Position numbers and translations under genes: made by a program. This document shows positions 22,925 through 32,200 of a stretch of DNA of 43,455 nt, piece by piece. The DNA comes from Planctomycetota bacterium (lineage in GTDB: Bacteria; Planctomycetota; Planctomycetia; Pirellulales; Pirellulaceae), in assembly GCA_027622275.1 (NCBI GenBank), contig JAQBZB010000042.1, positions 1 to 43,455 on the forward strand, given 5' to 3'. Every line of letters starts with the position of its first letter. Position 1 is the first letter of the stretch. The notes under the pieces were generated by a model, which ran no database searches, was not told the origin of the DNA, and worked only from the letters and a program-made list of their open reading frames with translations.

Positions 22925-25564
22925 CTACTTCGTAGTAAACGGTTCGCTGGCCACGACCGCGTGAATCAGCGATTGTATTCGGTAGTCGTTCTTCTTTAAC
23001 TCGCCGACCAACGAATCGACCAAGCTGTGATCCGGGTAGCCGACGGGGCGACAAAGGGCATAGGTCAACATCTTGATGCTCAGCGCGCGGGCGAATTTGT
23101 CCTTCTGCGACATTAAACCCGCCTTGTACTCTTCGAGCGTGGCAAACTTGTGCCCGTTCGGGAACGCGCCGCTGACATCCAACACCGGGCCGTTGGAGCC
23201 GCGGAACCCTTCGCCATTGAAACGCTCGCGCCAGGAACCGATCGCGTCGTAATTCTCCAGCGCCAGGCCATACGCGTCGAGCTTCGCATGGCACGATGCG
23301 CAAACATCGTCCCGCCGATGCAGTTCGAGCCGCTGACGAACCGTCAGGTTCTGGCCCGATGTGTTGGGTTGAATTTCACCGGCGTTCGGCGGCGGATTGT
23401 TGGGTGGATCGTGCAGCAGCTCGCGCAGCACCCACGTCCCGCGGCGCATCGGCAAGGTCCGCGTGCCGTCGGCCAGATAGGTCATCAGCCCGGCCATTCC
23501 CAACACACCACCGCGATGATGTTCCGCACCGATAGCCACCCGCCGGAACTCCGGCCCTTCGACTCCCGCGATGCCGTAATGCCGGGCCAGCCGCTCGTTG
23601 ATGACCAAGAAATCACTGTCGATGAACGACGTGATCGGCAGATTGTTGTTGAGCACTTCGGTGAAGAATGCAAGCGGCTCTTGCTGCGAAGCGTCTTCCA
23701 GCGGCGGGTCATAGTCTCGGTACTCGGCGGCCGGTTTGATCGAACCGTAATCACGGACCGACAGCCACTGGCTGGCAAAGTTCTTCACCAATTGATCCGA
23801 CTTCGGATCGGCGAGCAGCCGCTGGACTTGAGCCGCAACCACGTCCGGGTCGCGCAGTTTGCCGGCAGCCGCCAACTCGAACAACTCATCATCCGGCATC
23901 GTACTCCACAGAAAATACGACAATCGCGACGCCAGTTCATAGTCGTTCAGCGACCGCGGCTTCACTTGCTCACCCAGGGGTTCTTCGAGAAACAAAAACC
24001 CCGGCGCACAAAGCACTCGCTGCAAGCCGACTCGCAGCGCGTCGTGAAACGAGAGCTGGCCGGTGGTTTGCGCATTCTTGACGACCGCCACGACCGAGTC
24101 GATCTCCTCGTCGCTGACCGGCCGGCGATAAGCCCGCGGCAGAAACCGGACAAACATTTCACGGACATACGCGTCGTCGCGGCGCTCGTCGCCGGCAAAG
24201 AACAGCGCCTGGTGGCTGGCGGGGGGCCACTGTTTCTGGATCGGCCCTTCGATTTCGATCGATTCCAGCAACAACCGCGGCAGCTTGTCGAGGTCCATCT
24301 CGGGGTTATAGATGTTGGCCACACCCGTCCAGGCGTTCAGTTGTTTCTCCACAACGCTGCGTTCCTCCTTCAGCGCGTCGACCTCCGCTTGTGGAGTCCG
24401 ATCCGTCGCGGCTCGTTCCAACAATCCTCGCAGCCGCGTCCACTGCGAGAAAAGCACCTTGTAGTCCGGTTCCGTGATGACCGCTTTCTCGGTGTGATTC
24501 CACAGCATGTCGAAAACCTGCGGGCCTTTCACTTCGCCGTTCACCGGGCCGCGAAGGAACAGGACCGCCTCGGTCACGCCCGCGGGATCGAGCGTCACTT
24601 CCTCTTCCACTTGGATCGGCGAGTTCAGGGCGTATTGCAGTTTGAACTTGTTTGGCTCGGTCCGCGCTCGGTTGTCCACTTTGGCATTGATCCGAAACCG
24701 ATAGTAACCATCCTGCGTCACCACCTGGCTGATGGCGAAGTGCGCGACCACGCCCCACCCTTCGTACTCGCGGCGATAGGTGGGTCCGCCCTGGATATGT
24801 TCGATGTGAGTGGGATGCACGATATGATCTCTCGCACCGCGCGGGATGGTGTGTGTGAAACCGGGAAAGACCGGGACCTGCTCCGGCGCAGGCTTGAGCC
24901 GCTGGATGTCAAACCGGTTCTCCAGTCGATTGATCTTCGGCGGCTCGGTGACGATGGCCCGCACGGCGAGCTTGGCCGCTACCGCCAGGCTCCGCTCGAT
25001 TTGCGTCTGATCGAAGAACAACGCCACGCCGAGCCGGTCGAACCCTTCGGCCTGTCCGTCGGCGGGCAATTCCTCGATCAGCGGCCGCACGACCAACTCG
25101 TCCAACTGCAACAGATCGCGGACGGTGTTGGCGTACTCATCGCGATTCAGCCGCCGCATGGGAATCCGCCCGCCGGCGTTCTTGGCGGCGAGGTCAATTT
25201 CCCGCAATTGCTCGTTGACCCAGGTCGCCACTACTGCAACCTGCTTGACATCCGGCCGAGGCCGATCATCCGGCGGCATTTCACCGGCGTTGATCCGGTC
25301 GATGACTTCCTTCCACTGCTCGGCGACGCTCGCCGCGGTAAAGTCGGTCCCCAGCAGATCGATGCGATACCCAGCCTTGGCCGTCTTCTCGCCGTGGCAC
25401 GCCAGACAATGCTTCTCGATGAACGGCTTTACCGTCTCGGCGTAGGCTGACTCGCCGGCCGGAGTTTTGTCTTCAAGGTCGCCTTTGGCCAGCGTGCCGA
25501 CCAGCGAGATCGACAACACGCCGGCCAGGGTCTTCAAGACTTGACGACAAAGATTCTTGTTCAT
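22925..25564 (-). CDS. DUF1592-type planctomycete cytochrome (PSD domains)
   Basis: The 879-aa protein has a signal-like N-terminus (VLKTLAGVLSISLVGTLAKG). It then carries the planctomycete cytochrome c module with a heme site CLACH near residue 55, followed by GDDRPRPDVKQ-like linkers and DUF1587 (RRLNRDEYANTVRDLL). DUF1595/DUF1592 sequences (FLPRAYRRPVSDEEI, SRLSYFLWSTMPDDELF) and DUF1588 (VLGMAGLMTYLADGTRT) follow. A second CASCH near residue 785 and DUF1585 (MLTYALCRPVGYPDHSLVDS) close it. Such proteins are exported, heme-bearing and of unproven function, often linked to polysaccharide degradation. It forms an operon with the DUF1552 gene 10 bases downstream. Confidence 0.9.
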   Translation of the reverse strand: MNKNLCRQVLKTLAGVLSISLVGTLAKGDLEDKTPAGESAYAETVKPFIEKHCLACHGEKTAKAGYRIDLLGTDFTAASVAEQWKEVIDRINAGEMPPDDRPRPDVKQVAVVATWVNEQLREIDLAAKNAGGRIPMRRLNRDEYANTVRDLLQLDELVVRPLIEELPADGQAEGFDRLGVALFFDQTQIERSLAVAAKLAVRAIVTEPPKINRLENRFDIQRLKPAPEQVPVFPGFTHTIPRGARDHIVHPTHIEHIQGGPTYRREYEGWGVVAHFAISQVVTQDGYYRFRINAKVDNRARTEPNKFKLQYALNSPIQVEEEVTLDPAGVTEAVLFLRGPVNGEVKGPQVFDMLWNHTEKAVITEPDYKVLFSQWTRLRGLLERAATDRTPQAEVDALKEERSVVEKQLNAWTGVANIYNPEMDLDKLPRLLLESIEIEGPIQKQWPPASHQALFFAGDERRDDAYVREMFVRFLPRAYRRPVSDEEIDSVVAVVKNAQTTGQLSFHDALRVGLQRVLCAPGFLFLEEPLGEQVKPRSLNDYELASRLSYFLWSTMPDDELFELAAAGKLRDPDVVAAQVQRLLADPKSDQLVKNFASQWLSVRDYGSIKPAAEYRDYDPPLEDASQQEPLAFFTEVLNNNLPITSFIDSDFLVINERLARHYGIAGVEGPEFRRVAIGAEHHRGGVLGMAGLMTYLADGTRTLPMRRGTWVLRELLHDPPNNPPPNAGEIQPNTSGQNLTVRQRLELHRRDDVCASCHAKLDAYGLALENYDAIGSWRERFNGEGFRGSNGPVLDVSGAFPNGHKFATLEEYKAGLMSQKDKFARALSIKMLTYALCRPVGYPDHSLVDSLVGELKKNDYRIQSLIHAVVASEPFTTK

Positions 25565-25687
25565 TCGATTTCGGCGAGTCCTATTCCGATCTTTCCCAAC
25601 TGGACCGAGCCCGATCCATTCTACCTACACGGGCTCTCCGTCGCGCCTGGCGGAAGACAAGACGATGTGATGATGGAGTCAGCGGCT

Positions 25688-25724
25688 GGGGCGCTAGCCC
25701 ACGGCGGCTGATGTATAATCCGGC
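25688..25724. repeat. MITE family A remnant
   Basis: GGGCGCTAGCCCACGGCGGC followed by TGATGTATAATCCGGCC is a decayed hairpin arm plus a right terminus of family A. It lies in the divergent gap 25,565-25,910 between the cytochrome and lipoprotein genes, where no other feature is evident. Confidence 0.5.
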
Positions 25725-25910
25725 CTGGTTCACGAGGCCGCGCGACAAGCCGTCGGGCGTTACCGTCCATTGGAGTGATCATTGCGTGGGAACGCGCGCG
25801 ATCACGACAATGTTGGAGTCCCAGCCAGGTACGGGACCTGCGTCATCCAGTCTCGAACGCAGAGGAGTTGCGTCAGACTCCATTGACACGTCCCACAAAA
25901 TGAGCACGTC

Positions 25911-27329
25911 ATGAAACTCGAAAATCGTAAGACCCGTTGGTTGGCGGTACTGACGGCCGTGGCAATCGTCGGCTGCGAAGCCAACCACTATGAGATTGAA
26001 ATGCGGCCGACGGGCGAGACCATTCAGCGAGAACTCACGTGTTGGCGCGAGCATACGTCGAATGACGAAACCGTACTGTCCGCGTTTCCCGAAGACGAGT
26101 TGGCAAGAATCGCGACGGCCTACGATGCCGCCGTCCCCAACGAGACGGCCAGCAAGCACAAGTTTGTCAGCGAATTCACCGGCCAGTTGCCCAAGGACGT
26201 TGGTGGCAGCGGCTCGTACACACACTGGGATACCGCGTTGGGCTCGGTGTCTGGCTATGTCGAACGCTTTCGAGGCGATGACGACGTCCTGGCGGATGTG
26301 GAAAGTCGGCACCAGGCCGCGGATCGGTTCACCGACTTGCTGATCGATTGGCTGGCGTCGGAACTGGAAGGCGAGGCTGGATTCGCGGAACTAAGCGAGT
26401 TTTTGGAGAAAGGCTTCCGACGAGATCTGAAGAATCTCATTCTTTACAGTTGGGCGTGTGGATTCGCCGGGCAAGAGGAAGACGACGCCCAGTCGGAGTG
26501 TGCCGTTCGCGCCGGACAGTATCTCGTCGAGCGATCGTATTTTACTGCTGATCAGTTGCCGGCGTTGGCCCGCGCATGGCAATCGCTCGATGGCGACGGC
26601 CCCGCGCGTTTTGTCACACACCTTCAACGGTTCATGGCGTCGAAGATGGGGATCGCCGCGGACCAACCGATTCCAACTTGCCTGCGGTTTCTTGCCGACG
26701 TTACGGTCGTGAATACTTCGATCAACGAGTATCTTCGCCAAACGGACGAATTCAAACACTTGCTTGAAGAGTGGGACCGCGAACGGGCGACGAACCCGGA
26801 ACTGCAACAGCCTGAACCCGAAGCGGTGATCGGCGAACTATTCGTGGAAGCGTTCTTGCCGAGTTTCGATATCGGCCGGTCCGATCAACTACGGGTTAAA
26901 GTCCTGACAACAACCGAACCGTTTCTGACGAACGGACAATGGGATGCGCAAGCCAGCCAAGTCCGCTGGTCGCGCGACATGCTTTCGACCGACGCGAAGT
27001 CGCCCGCGGTGCCAACACTTCTTTACGCCATTTGGAGCAGCCCCGACGAGCAAGCCCAGACAGCTCGCTTCGGACGAGTTGTCCTGGAAGGCACGGCGCT
27101 GGGCAACTACTGCCTCTGGTATCGCGGCCTTGCGGAGCAAGAGGCCAAGGAGTGGAACGAGTTCTTTTCGAGCCTGCAGCCGAGCGATGACTTGATCGAG
27201 CGTCTCGGCGCGTTCCGATTCGCGCACGAACCACTAGCGCGCGATGGCGAAGAGCAGCCCAGCCATCTCGCGGCAACTCCGCGCGAGTTGATTCTGCATG
27301 GGTTGACCGGCGATGCGACGCCACAGTAG
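25911..27329 (+). CDS. Putative lipoprotein, unknown
   Basis: The 472-aa product begins with a lipoprotein signal: basic start, hydrophobic WLAVLTAVAIVG and a Cys at about residue 23 in the lipobox-like AIVGCEA. The mature part is acidic, helical and without recognised domain. Segments such as ESRHQAADRFTDLLIDWLAS and ALARAWQSLDGDGPARFVTH recur as amphipathic helices. I do not assign a function. It stands alone between the cytochrome operon and the aldolase; a weak ribosome-binding site precedes the ATG. Confidence 0.75.
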   Translation: MKLENRKTRWLAVLTAVAIVGCEANHYEIEMRPTGETIQRELTCWREHTSNDETVLSAFPEDELARIATAYDAAVPNETASKHKFVSEFTGQLPKDVGGSGSYTHWDTALGSVSGYVERFRGDDDVLADVESRHQAADRFTDLLIDWLASELEGEAGFAELSEFLEKGFRRDLKNLILYSWACGFAGQEEDDAQSECAVRAGQYLVERSYFTADQLPALARAWQSLDGDGPARFVTHLQRFMASKMGIAADQPIPTCLRFLADVTVVNTSINEYLRQTDEFKHLLEEWDRERATNPELQQPEPEAVIGELFVEAFLPSFDIGRSDQLRVKVLTTTEPFLTNGQWDAQASQVRWSRDMLSTDAKSPAVPTLLYAIWSSPDEQAQTARFGRVVLEGTALGNYCLWYRGLAEQEAKEWNEFFSSLQPSDDLIERLGAFRFAHEPLARDGEEQPSHLAATPRELILHGLTGDATPQ

Positions 27330-27444
27330 AAAGACGCCGCATGTTGTGGGCGAGCAATGTACGGCACGCTGTGCGTGCCAATCGCGGTACGCATCACTCG
27401 CGCCCTTCGATGAGTCAAGTGGCTCCTAGGTAGTGATTCCATTT

Positions 27445-27512
27445 GTAGGTTGGACGCCTCGTCCGACCAGGAAACCGTTGGGAGCATCGGACGGACGAGG
27501 CGTCCATCCTAC
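27445..27512. repeat. Family E palindrome after the lipoprotein gene
   Basis: GTAGGTTGGACGCCTCGTCC and GGACGAGGCGTCCATCCTAC form an inverted repeat with a loop of about 28 bases. The style is that of families B and C, but the sequence is unrelated. It lies in the 27,330-27,617 gap; no gene is seen there. It could act as a terminator. Confidence 0.75.
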
Positions 27513-27617
27513 GGATTCTTCAAACGGTATCACGACTGGCTTCTACGGACACTTGACCCCGCAACTCACGGCTGACAGACTGCTGGTTTCCCAGCGTGAT
27601 GATTCTTGAGGATGGAC

Positions 27618-28403
27618 ATGCGAAAGACGTTCAAAGAACTGCTGGCGACCGACGAACTGATTCGCACGTTCGCAATCGGCCGGGTCGTTCACCCGGTCGT
27701 TGTCGAGATGTATGGCCTTGCCGGTGGCTTTCATGGATTCTGGCTGGACCAGGAACATGCCTTCATCTCCTCGGAACAGTTGGTCATGGCGTCGTTAGCC
27801 GCCAAGGCAAACAACTTCGACTGCTTTGTCCGCCTGGCACCGACCGGATACTCGCCCGTTACCCAATGCTTCGAAGCCGGTGTCGGCGGAGTGATGGCGG
27901 CTCAGATTCATTCCGCCGCGCAAGCCGAGGAGTTTGTGAAATGGACCAAGTTCGCGCCGCGCGGGACGCGCGGGCTGAACCTCAGCGGCTGCGATGCCAA
28001 TTACACACACAAGACCGCCCCACAGTTCATCGAAGACGCCAACCGAGAGCATTTCGTGGCGATTCAGATTGAAACGCTCGGATCGCTCGAAGAAGCCGAC
28101 GCCATCGCCGCGATTGATGGTGTCGACTTGTTGTTTGTCGGGCCAGCGGACTTGTCGTTGGCGCTGGGTATCCCGGGCCAGTTCCATGACGACAAGTTAT
28201 GGGACGCGATCGGCAAAGTTGCGGCCGCTTGCAAGAACCACGGCATCGGTTGGGGTGCCGTCGTTCCCGATCCGAAGTTCTGTGATCGCGCCGTCGAAAA
28301 TGGTTGCCGCATGCCCACGATCGGCAACGAAGTCGGTGTGCTGCGCCGCGGCATCGAGTGGTTTCAAAAAACATTCGGCAACCAGTTCGATGCCTCCCGC
28401 TAA
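27618..28403 (+). CDS. HpcH/HpaI-family aldolase
   Basis: The 261-aa protein is a class II, metal-dependent aldolase of the HpcH/HpaI/citrate-lyase group, cleaving or forming 2-oxo-4-hydroxy acids such as 4-hydroxy-2-oxo-heptanedioate. Visible marks are FWLDQEHAFIS with the catalytic His region, AAQIHSAAQAEEFV, PRGTRGLN and AIQIETLGSLEEADAIAAID with the metal-binding Glu, then DLLFVGPADLSLALG. GAGG stands six bases before the ATG at 27,618; an ATG two codons upstream and a TTG at 27,606 are less well spaced. Its last 14 bases overlap the sigma factor gene, linking the two. The exact substrate is unknown. Confidence 0.87.
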   Translation: MRKTFKELLATDELIRTFAIGRVVHPVVVEMYGLAGGFHGFWLDQEHAFISSEQLVMASLAAKANNFDCFVRLAPTGYSPVTQCFEAGVGGVMAAQIHSAAQAEEFVKWTKFAPRGTRGLNLSGCDANYTHKTAPQFIEDANREHFVAIQIETLGSLEEADAIAAIDGVDLLFVGPADLSLALGIPGQFHDDKLWDAIGKVAAACKNHGIGWGAVVPDPKFCDRAVENGCRMPTIGNEVGVLRRGIEWFQKTFGNQFDASR

Positions 28404-29013
28404 TCCATCCGATGCGTCGTCCCATGCCACGTCGCCAACCTTGGTCGGCCGTGTGCAGGCGAACGAGGCGGCTGCCTGGCAGCGTCTGGTAGATCTGTAT
28501 GGACCGCTGATCTATTCGTGGGCTGGCCGCGGCGGACTCGCCGACGAAGATGCAGCGGATGTCATGCAGGAAGTCTTTGCAGCAGTCGCGAAGGCGATTC
28601 GCCGATTCGATCCCGCGGCCCGAGGCCGGTTTCGTGGTTGGTTATGGACGATCACGCGAAACAAGATCCGCGACCACCATCGCCGCTTGGTCGACGAGCC
28701 GGAAGGGCGCGGCGGCGATACCGCGTTGCGCGAGCTGTCCGAATTGCCTGACCAATGGGACGACGACGCTTCGGACGCCACACGGCACGAAGTCCGGGCG
28801 CTGTATCACCGGGCAGTGGAGATAATCCGCAAAGACTTCGAGCCAAACACCTGGCAAGCCTTCTGGTTTTCGGTCGTCGAAGAACAATCGACCGACGAGA
28901 TCGCGCGCCAACTCGGACTCTCGGCCAACAGCGTCCGCCAGGCCAAATCGCGCGTGCTGCGGCGATTACGGGCGGAACTTGGCGAGGGAGATTCTCCAGG
29001 AAGCACGAAGTGA
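28390..29013 (+). CDS. ECF-type RNA polymerase sigma factor
   Basis: The 207-aa sigma factor starts MPPANPSDASSHATSPTLVG. Region 2 includes WQRLVDLYGPLIYSWAGRGG, DAADVMQEVFAAVAKAIRRF and FRGWLWTITRNKIRDHHRR. Region 4 is DEIARQLGLSANSVRQAKSR. It belongs to the planctomycete ECF groups encoded next to Ser/Thr kinases. The next gene carries an N-terminal anti-sigma-like zinc finger fused to a kinase, which is the likely regulator. The frame stays open far upstream inside the aldolase gene, but conserved sequence begins only after this ATG. It overlaps the aldolase by 14 bases. Confidence 0.9.
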   Translation: MPPANPSDASSHATSPTLVGRVQANEAAAWQRLVDLYGPLIYSWAGRGGLADEDAADVMQEVFAAVAKAIRRFDPAARGRFRGWLWTITRNKIRDHHRRLVDEPEGRGGDTALRELSELPDQWDDDASDATRHEVRALYHRAVEIIRKDFEPNTWQAFWFSVVEEQSTDEIARQLGLSANSVRQAKSRVLRRLRAELGEGDSPGSTK

Positions 29014-29147
29014 GCCTTCGTTGAGAGCGTCCTGGCCCGCTGTGTTCCGCCGTCGAATTGGGTGGATTTCTTAATTCCGTGTCGCGCCTCTGCGTGGTTA
29101 CGTATTAGCAATCGTTTGCCTGACGCGTTTGAATTGATCTACCCGTC

Positions 29148-29204
29148 GCTGAATTCGCAAGAATTCAGCCCTTCGCCTCGGATCTGAATTCTTGCGAATC
29201 CAGC
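29148..29204. repeat. Family F palindrome upstream of the kinase
   Basis: Two arms, each itself partly palindromic: GCTGAATTCGCAAGAATTCA on the left and CTGAATTCTTGCGAATCCAG on the right, with a 15-base spacer. It lies 40 bases before the kinase start, in the 231-base gap after the sigma factor gene. It could be a transcription attenuator or an inserted repeat. Confidence 0.65.
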
Positions 29205-29244
29205 TACAAATGATCTGATACACTTGCCCGATAAGGAGCGTCCC

Positions 29245-32200
29245 ATGACCAACACGACCTGTTTCTCGCGCGACGAGCTGCGAAGTTACTTGCTCGGCGA
29301 ATTGTCCGAGCCGGCTTCGGGCGGGGTGGCGTTGCATGTGGAAACGTGCATGGACTGCGAAGCGACGGTAGTAGCACTCGATCTTGAATCGGACACGCTG
29401 ATCGAATCGTTGCGTCAGCCGGTTGTTCCAGACGAGCCTGCCAGCGCGTATCGATTGGCGGCCAAGCGGGCGATTTCACATTGGCAAGAGTCGATCACGG
29501 ACAGCACCGACAAGGGCACCGGCCAACAAGCTACCGACGCTCCTCGGCTGCGCGACTACGAACTATTGGAGCCTCTGGCTCGAGGCGGGATGGGAACCGT
29601 GTATCGCGCCCGGCACTTGCGATTGAATCGGCAAGTCGCCTTGAAAGTGCTGCCCGGACGGTTGCTGCAAGATCCCGCTGTTGTCGCTCGCTTCGAGCGC
29701 GAAATGCACGCCGTCGGCTCGTTGCGCCATCCGGCGATTGTCCAAGCGACCGATGGGGGCGAGGCGGAAGGGGTTCATTTCTTGGTGATGGAGTTGATCG
29801 ACGGCTGCGACGCGAGCGGGCTGGTGCAACTTCTCGGTCCGCTGCCGGTAGCGGATGCTTGCGAGATCGCGCGGCAAGCCGCCGTCGGCATGGCTTACGT
29901 TCACGGGCAAGGGATCATTCACCGCGATTTGAAACCGTCGAACTTGATGGTCACGCGGGCGGGCGACGTGAAGGTGCTGGATTTGGGGCTGGCTCGCGTC
30001 GTGGGCGAGCAATTGGCCGAAGACGAACTCACAACGATCGGCCAACTGATGGGGACACTCGACTTCATGGCTCCTGAACAAATCGAGAACTCGCACGAAG
30101 TCGACGAACGGGCTGACATCTATTCATTGGGCGCGACGCTTTACAAGCTGCTCACCGGCCGTGCGCCTCACACGACCGGGTCGGGCGAGCCGCTTCTGTC
30201 AAAGCTGCGTCGTATCGCTTCCGACCCGCCAATGCCGTTGCACGAACGTGCGCCGGATGTGCCGGCCGAGTTGTGTGAGTTGGTCGATCGCATGTTGTCA
30301 ATTCACACAGACGATCGTCCAGCGTCGATGGACTCGATTGCGGACTCGCTCCGCGAATTCTGCACGGCAAGCGACCTTGCGAAGCGCGTCGAGGAGGCCG
30401 TCAGCCGCCGGGGGAAACTCAAGCGATCGTCGGATGCGCCAACGCCTGGGAGCAAGTCCCCGTGGGAAGCCAAAGGCGTTAGGCCGCAAGACGGCGACGC
30501 TCGCTCAGCGGGCGGAAGACGGTTGCTGACGTGGGCGACGGCCGGGTTGCTGCTATTGGCGGTGGCGATGGGAGTGGTCATCACGCTGCAAACCACCGCG
30601 GGCCAACTGGTCATCGAAACCTCGACCCCGGACGTCGAGGTCCGCGTGCTGAAAGCCGGCCAGCCGTATCGGAACTTGACGCTGAAACAAACCGCCGAGT
30701 CATTGCGTCTGGGAGCAGGCGAGTACGAGATCGAAATCATCAGCGGCGCAGACGGTTTGGAAATCGAAAACGGCAGCTACACGTTGAAACGCGGCGAGAC
30801 TTGGCTCGCCAGGATCGTGCATCGCGAAACGATCACAGACGAGAAGCGCGCCTCACCCAGTGGGGAAATGTACGGCGGCATGGAAAGCATGGATGGCGGC
30901 GCGATGCCTCCCGCCTCGCGAGAGCCGACTTACGAAGGAAAGACGCTTGGGCAATGGCTCGCGCTGCTGCGCCGTGAGCGAAGTGCAAAACAGTTGGTTG
31001 AAGCCTGCCGAGCTTTGGACAAACTCGGCTTAGGCGATGATACCGAGGAGGCGGTGGCCGCTTTGCTCGTGGCCATGCGTGTTCAGCATTCGAATGAAAA
31101 CTATGAATCTGAAACTGGCGAGTCGATTCGACTTTGGGACACGGTTCACGTACTCCTCGCCGGTCGCGAGCAAACCGCCGTAGTGACCGCGTTGACAAAC
31201 GAACTTGCTCACCGTGATGAAGCGAACGCGGAGTTCATTCTGAATTACCTCTTGCTAACTAACCAGCGCGTTCGCCCGTTTGCGACGGGGCAATTGCTGG
31301 CACACATCGAACGTCTCGCGACCGACGAGGAATCGAATGTTCGCACGCAAGCGCTCGGTGTCCTCCGGGCGCTCGGTTCCGAGGAGACAGCCACGCGGCG
31401 GCTGGTTGCCGCGTTGTCGGACCGCGATGGCGAAGTTCAGCTGTTCGCCGCTCGCACGCTTATCGAGATGCAATCCAACGTACCGTTGGTCGTATCGACG
31501 CTGCGGCAGATCGTGGTTGCGGGCGAGTTGCGTCACCGAGCCGAAGCCGCTTGGCGGTTGGGTGACCTCGGCGTCGCCGCCAAGCCCGCGTTGCCCGAAC
31601 TCACGGCCATCGTTCAAGACGAAGACGATGCGATCAGTCGCGCGGCAGCTTATCCCACTCCCGGTTTCGCCTATGGTGGCGGATTCGGCGGCGGGATGAC
31701 GAGCGTGAAAGACGCCGCGATCCGCGCCTTGGCCGAAATCGGTGACGAGTCCGTCGTACCGGTACTGATCGCCGAGTGGGAGCGCCGCGCGTTGGGTGAT
31801 GGCAGCCCGAACAAGCCGACTCCTGCATGGAACGAAGTCACCTTCCCAACCGTCGCCAATACCTATAACGCCGAATGGGTTGCCGACGCGATCGAGAAGT
31901 TAATCGGGATGCGTCCCAGGTTCGATAACCAAGGTGAAGGCGATGCCACGACGTGGCGAATTAGAAACCTTTCGCTTAATGCGGCGTATCAGGCCGCCTT
32001 TTCAAATAGCTCGAAAAGTTCGCTGCCGTACGCCTGGGACGCTGCGAAGAAGTTATTGCCTCGGGCTCGCGCCTTCGAGAAAGTCAAGGCTCGGCAGTAC
32101 ATCGCAGGCTCACCATCTGGACCGCGAGGGCCAGATGAAATCGAGTTGGAAGTCAAACTGATCGAGTTGTTGGCCACCTCTGACGATCCACAACACGTGC

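Noticed and set aside
23150-25450. A 766-codon open frame on the plus strand opposite the DUF1592 cytochrome gene
   Set aside because: It is the antisense shadow of a strongly supported gene: protein sequence is rich in Arg/His/Gln, no domain or ribosome-binding site is recognisable, and the minus-strand product has clear domains throughout.
27994-28389. Upstream extension of the sigma factor frame into the aldolase gene
   Set aside because: The extension lies in another frame of a conserved enzyme and is Ser/Arg-rich nonsense; sigma region 2 starts only after the ATG at 28,390.
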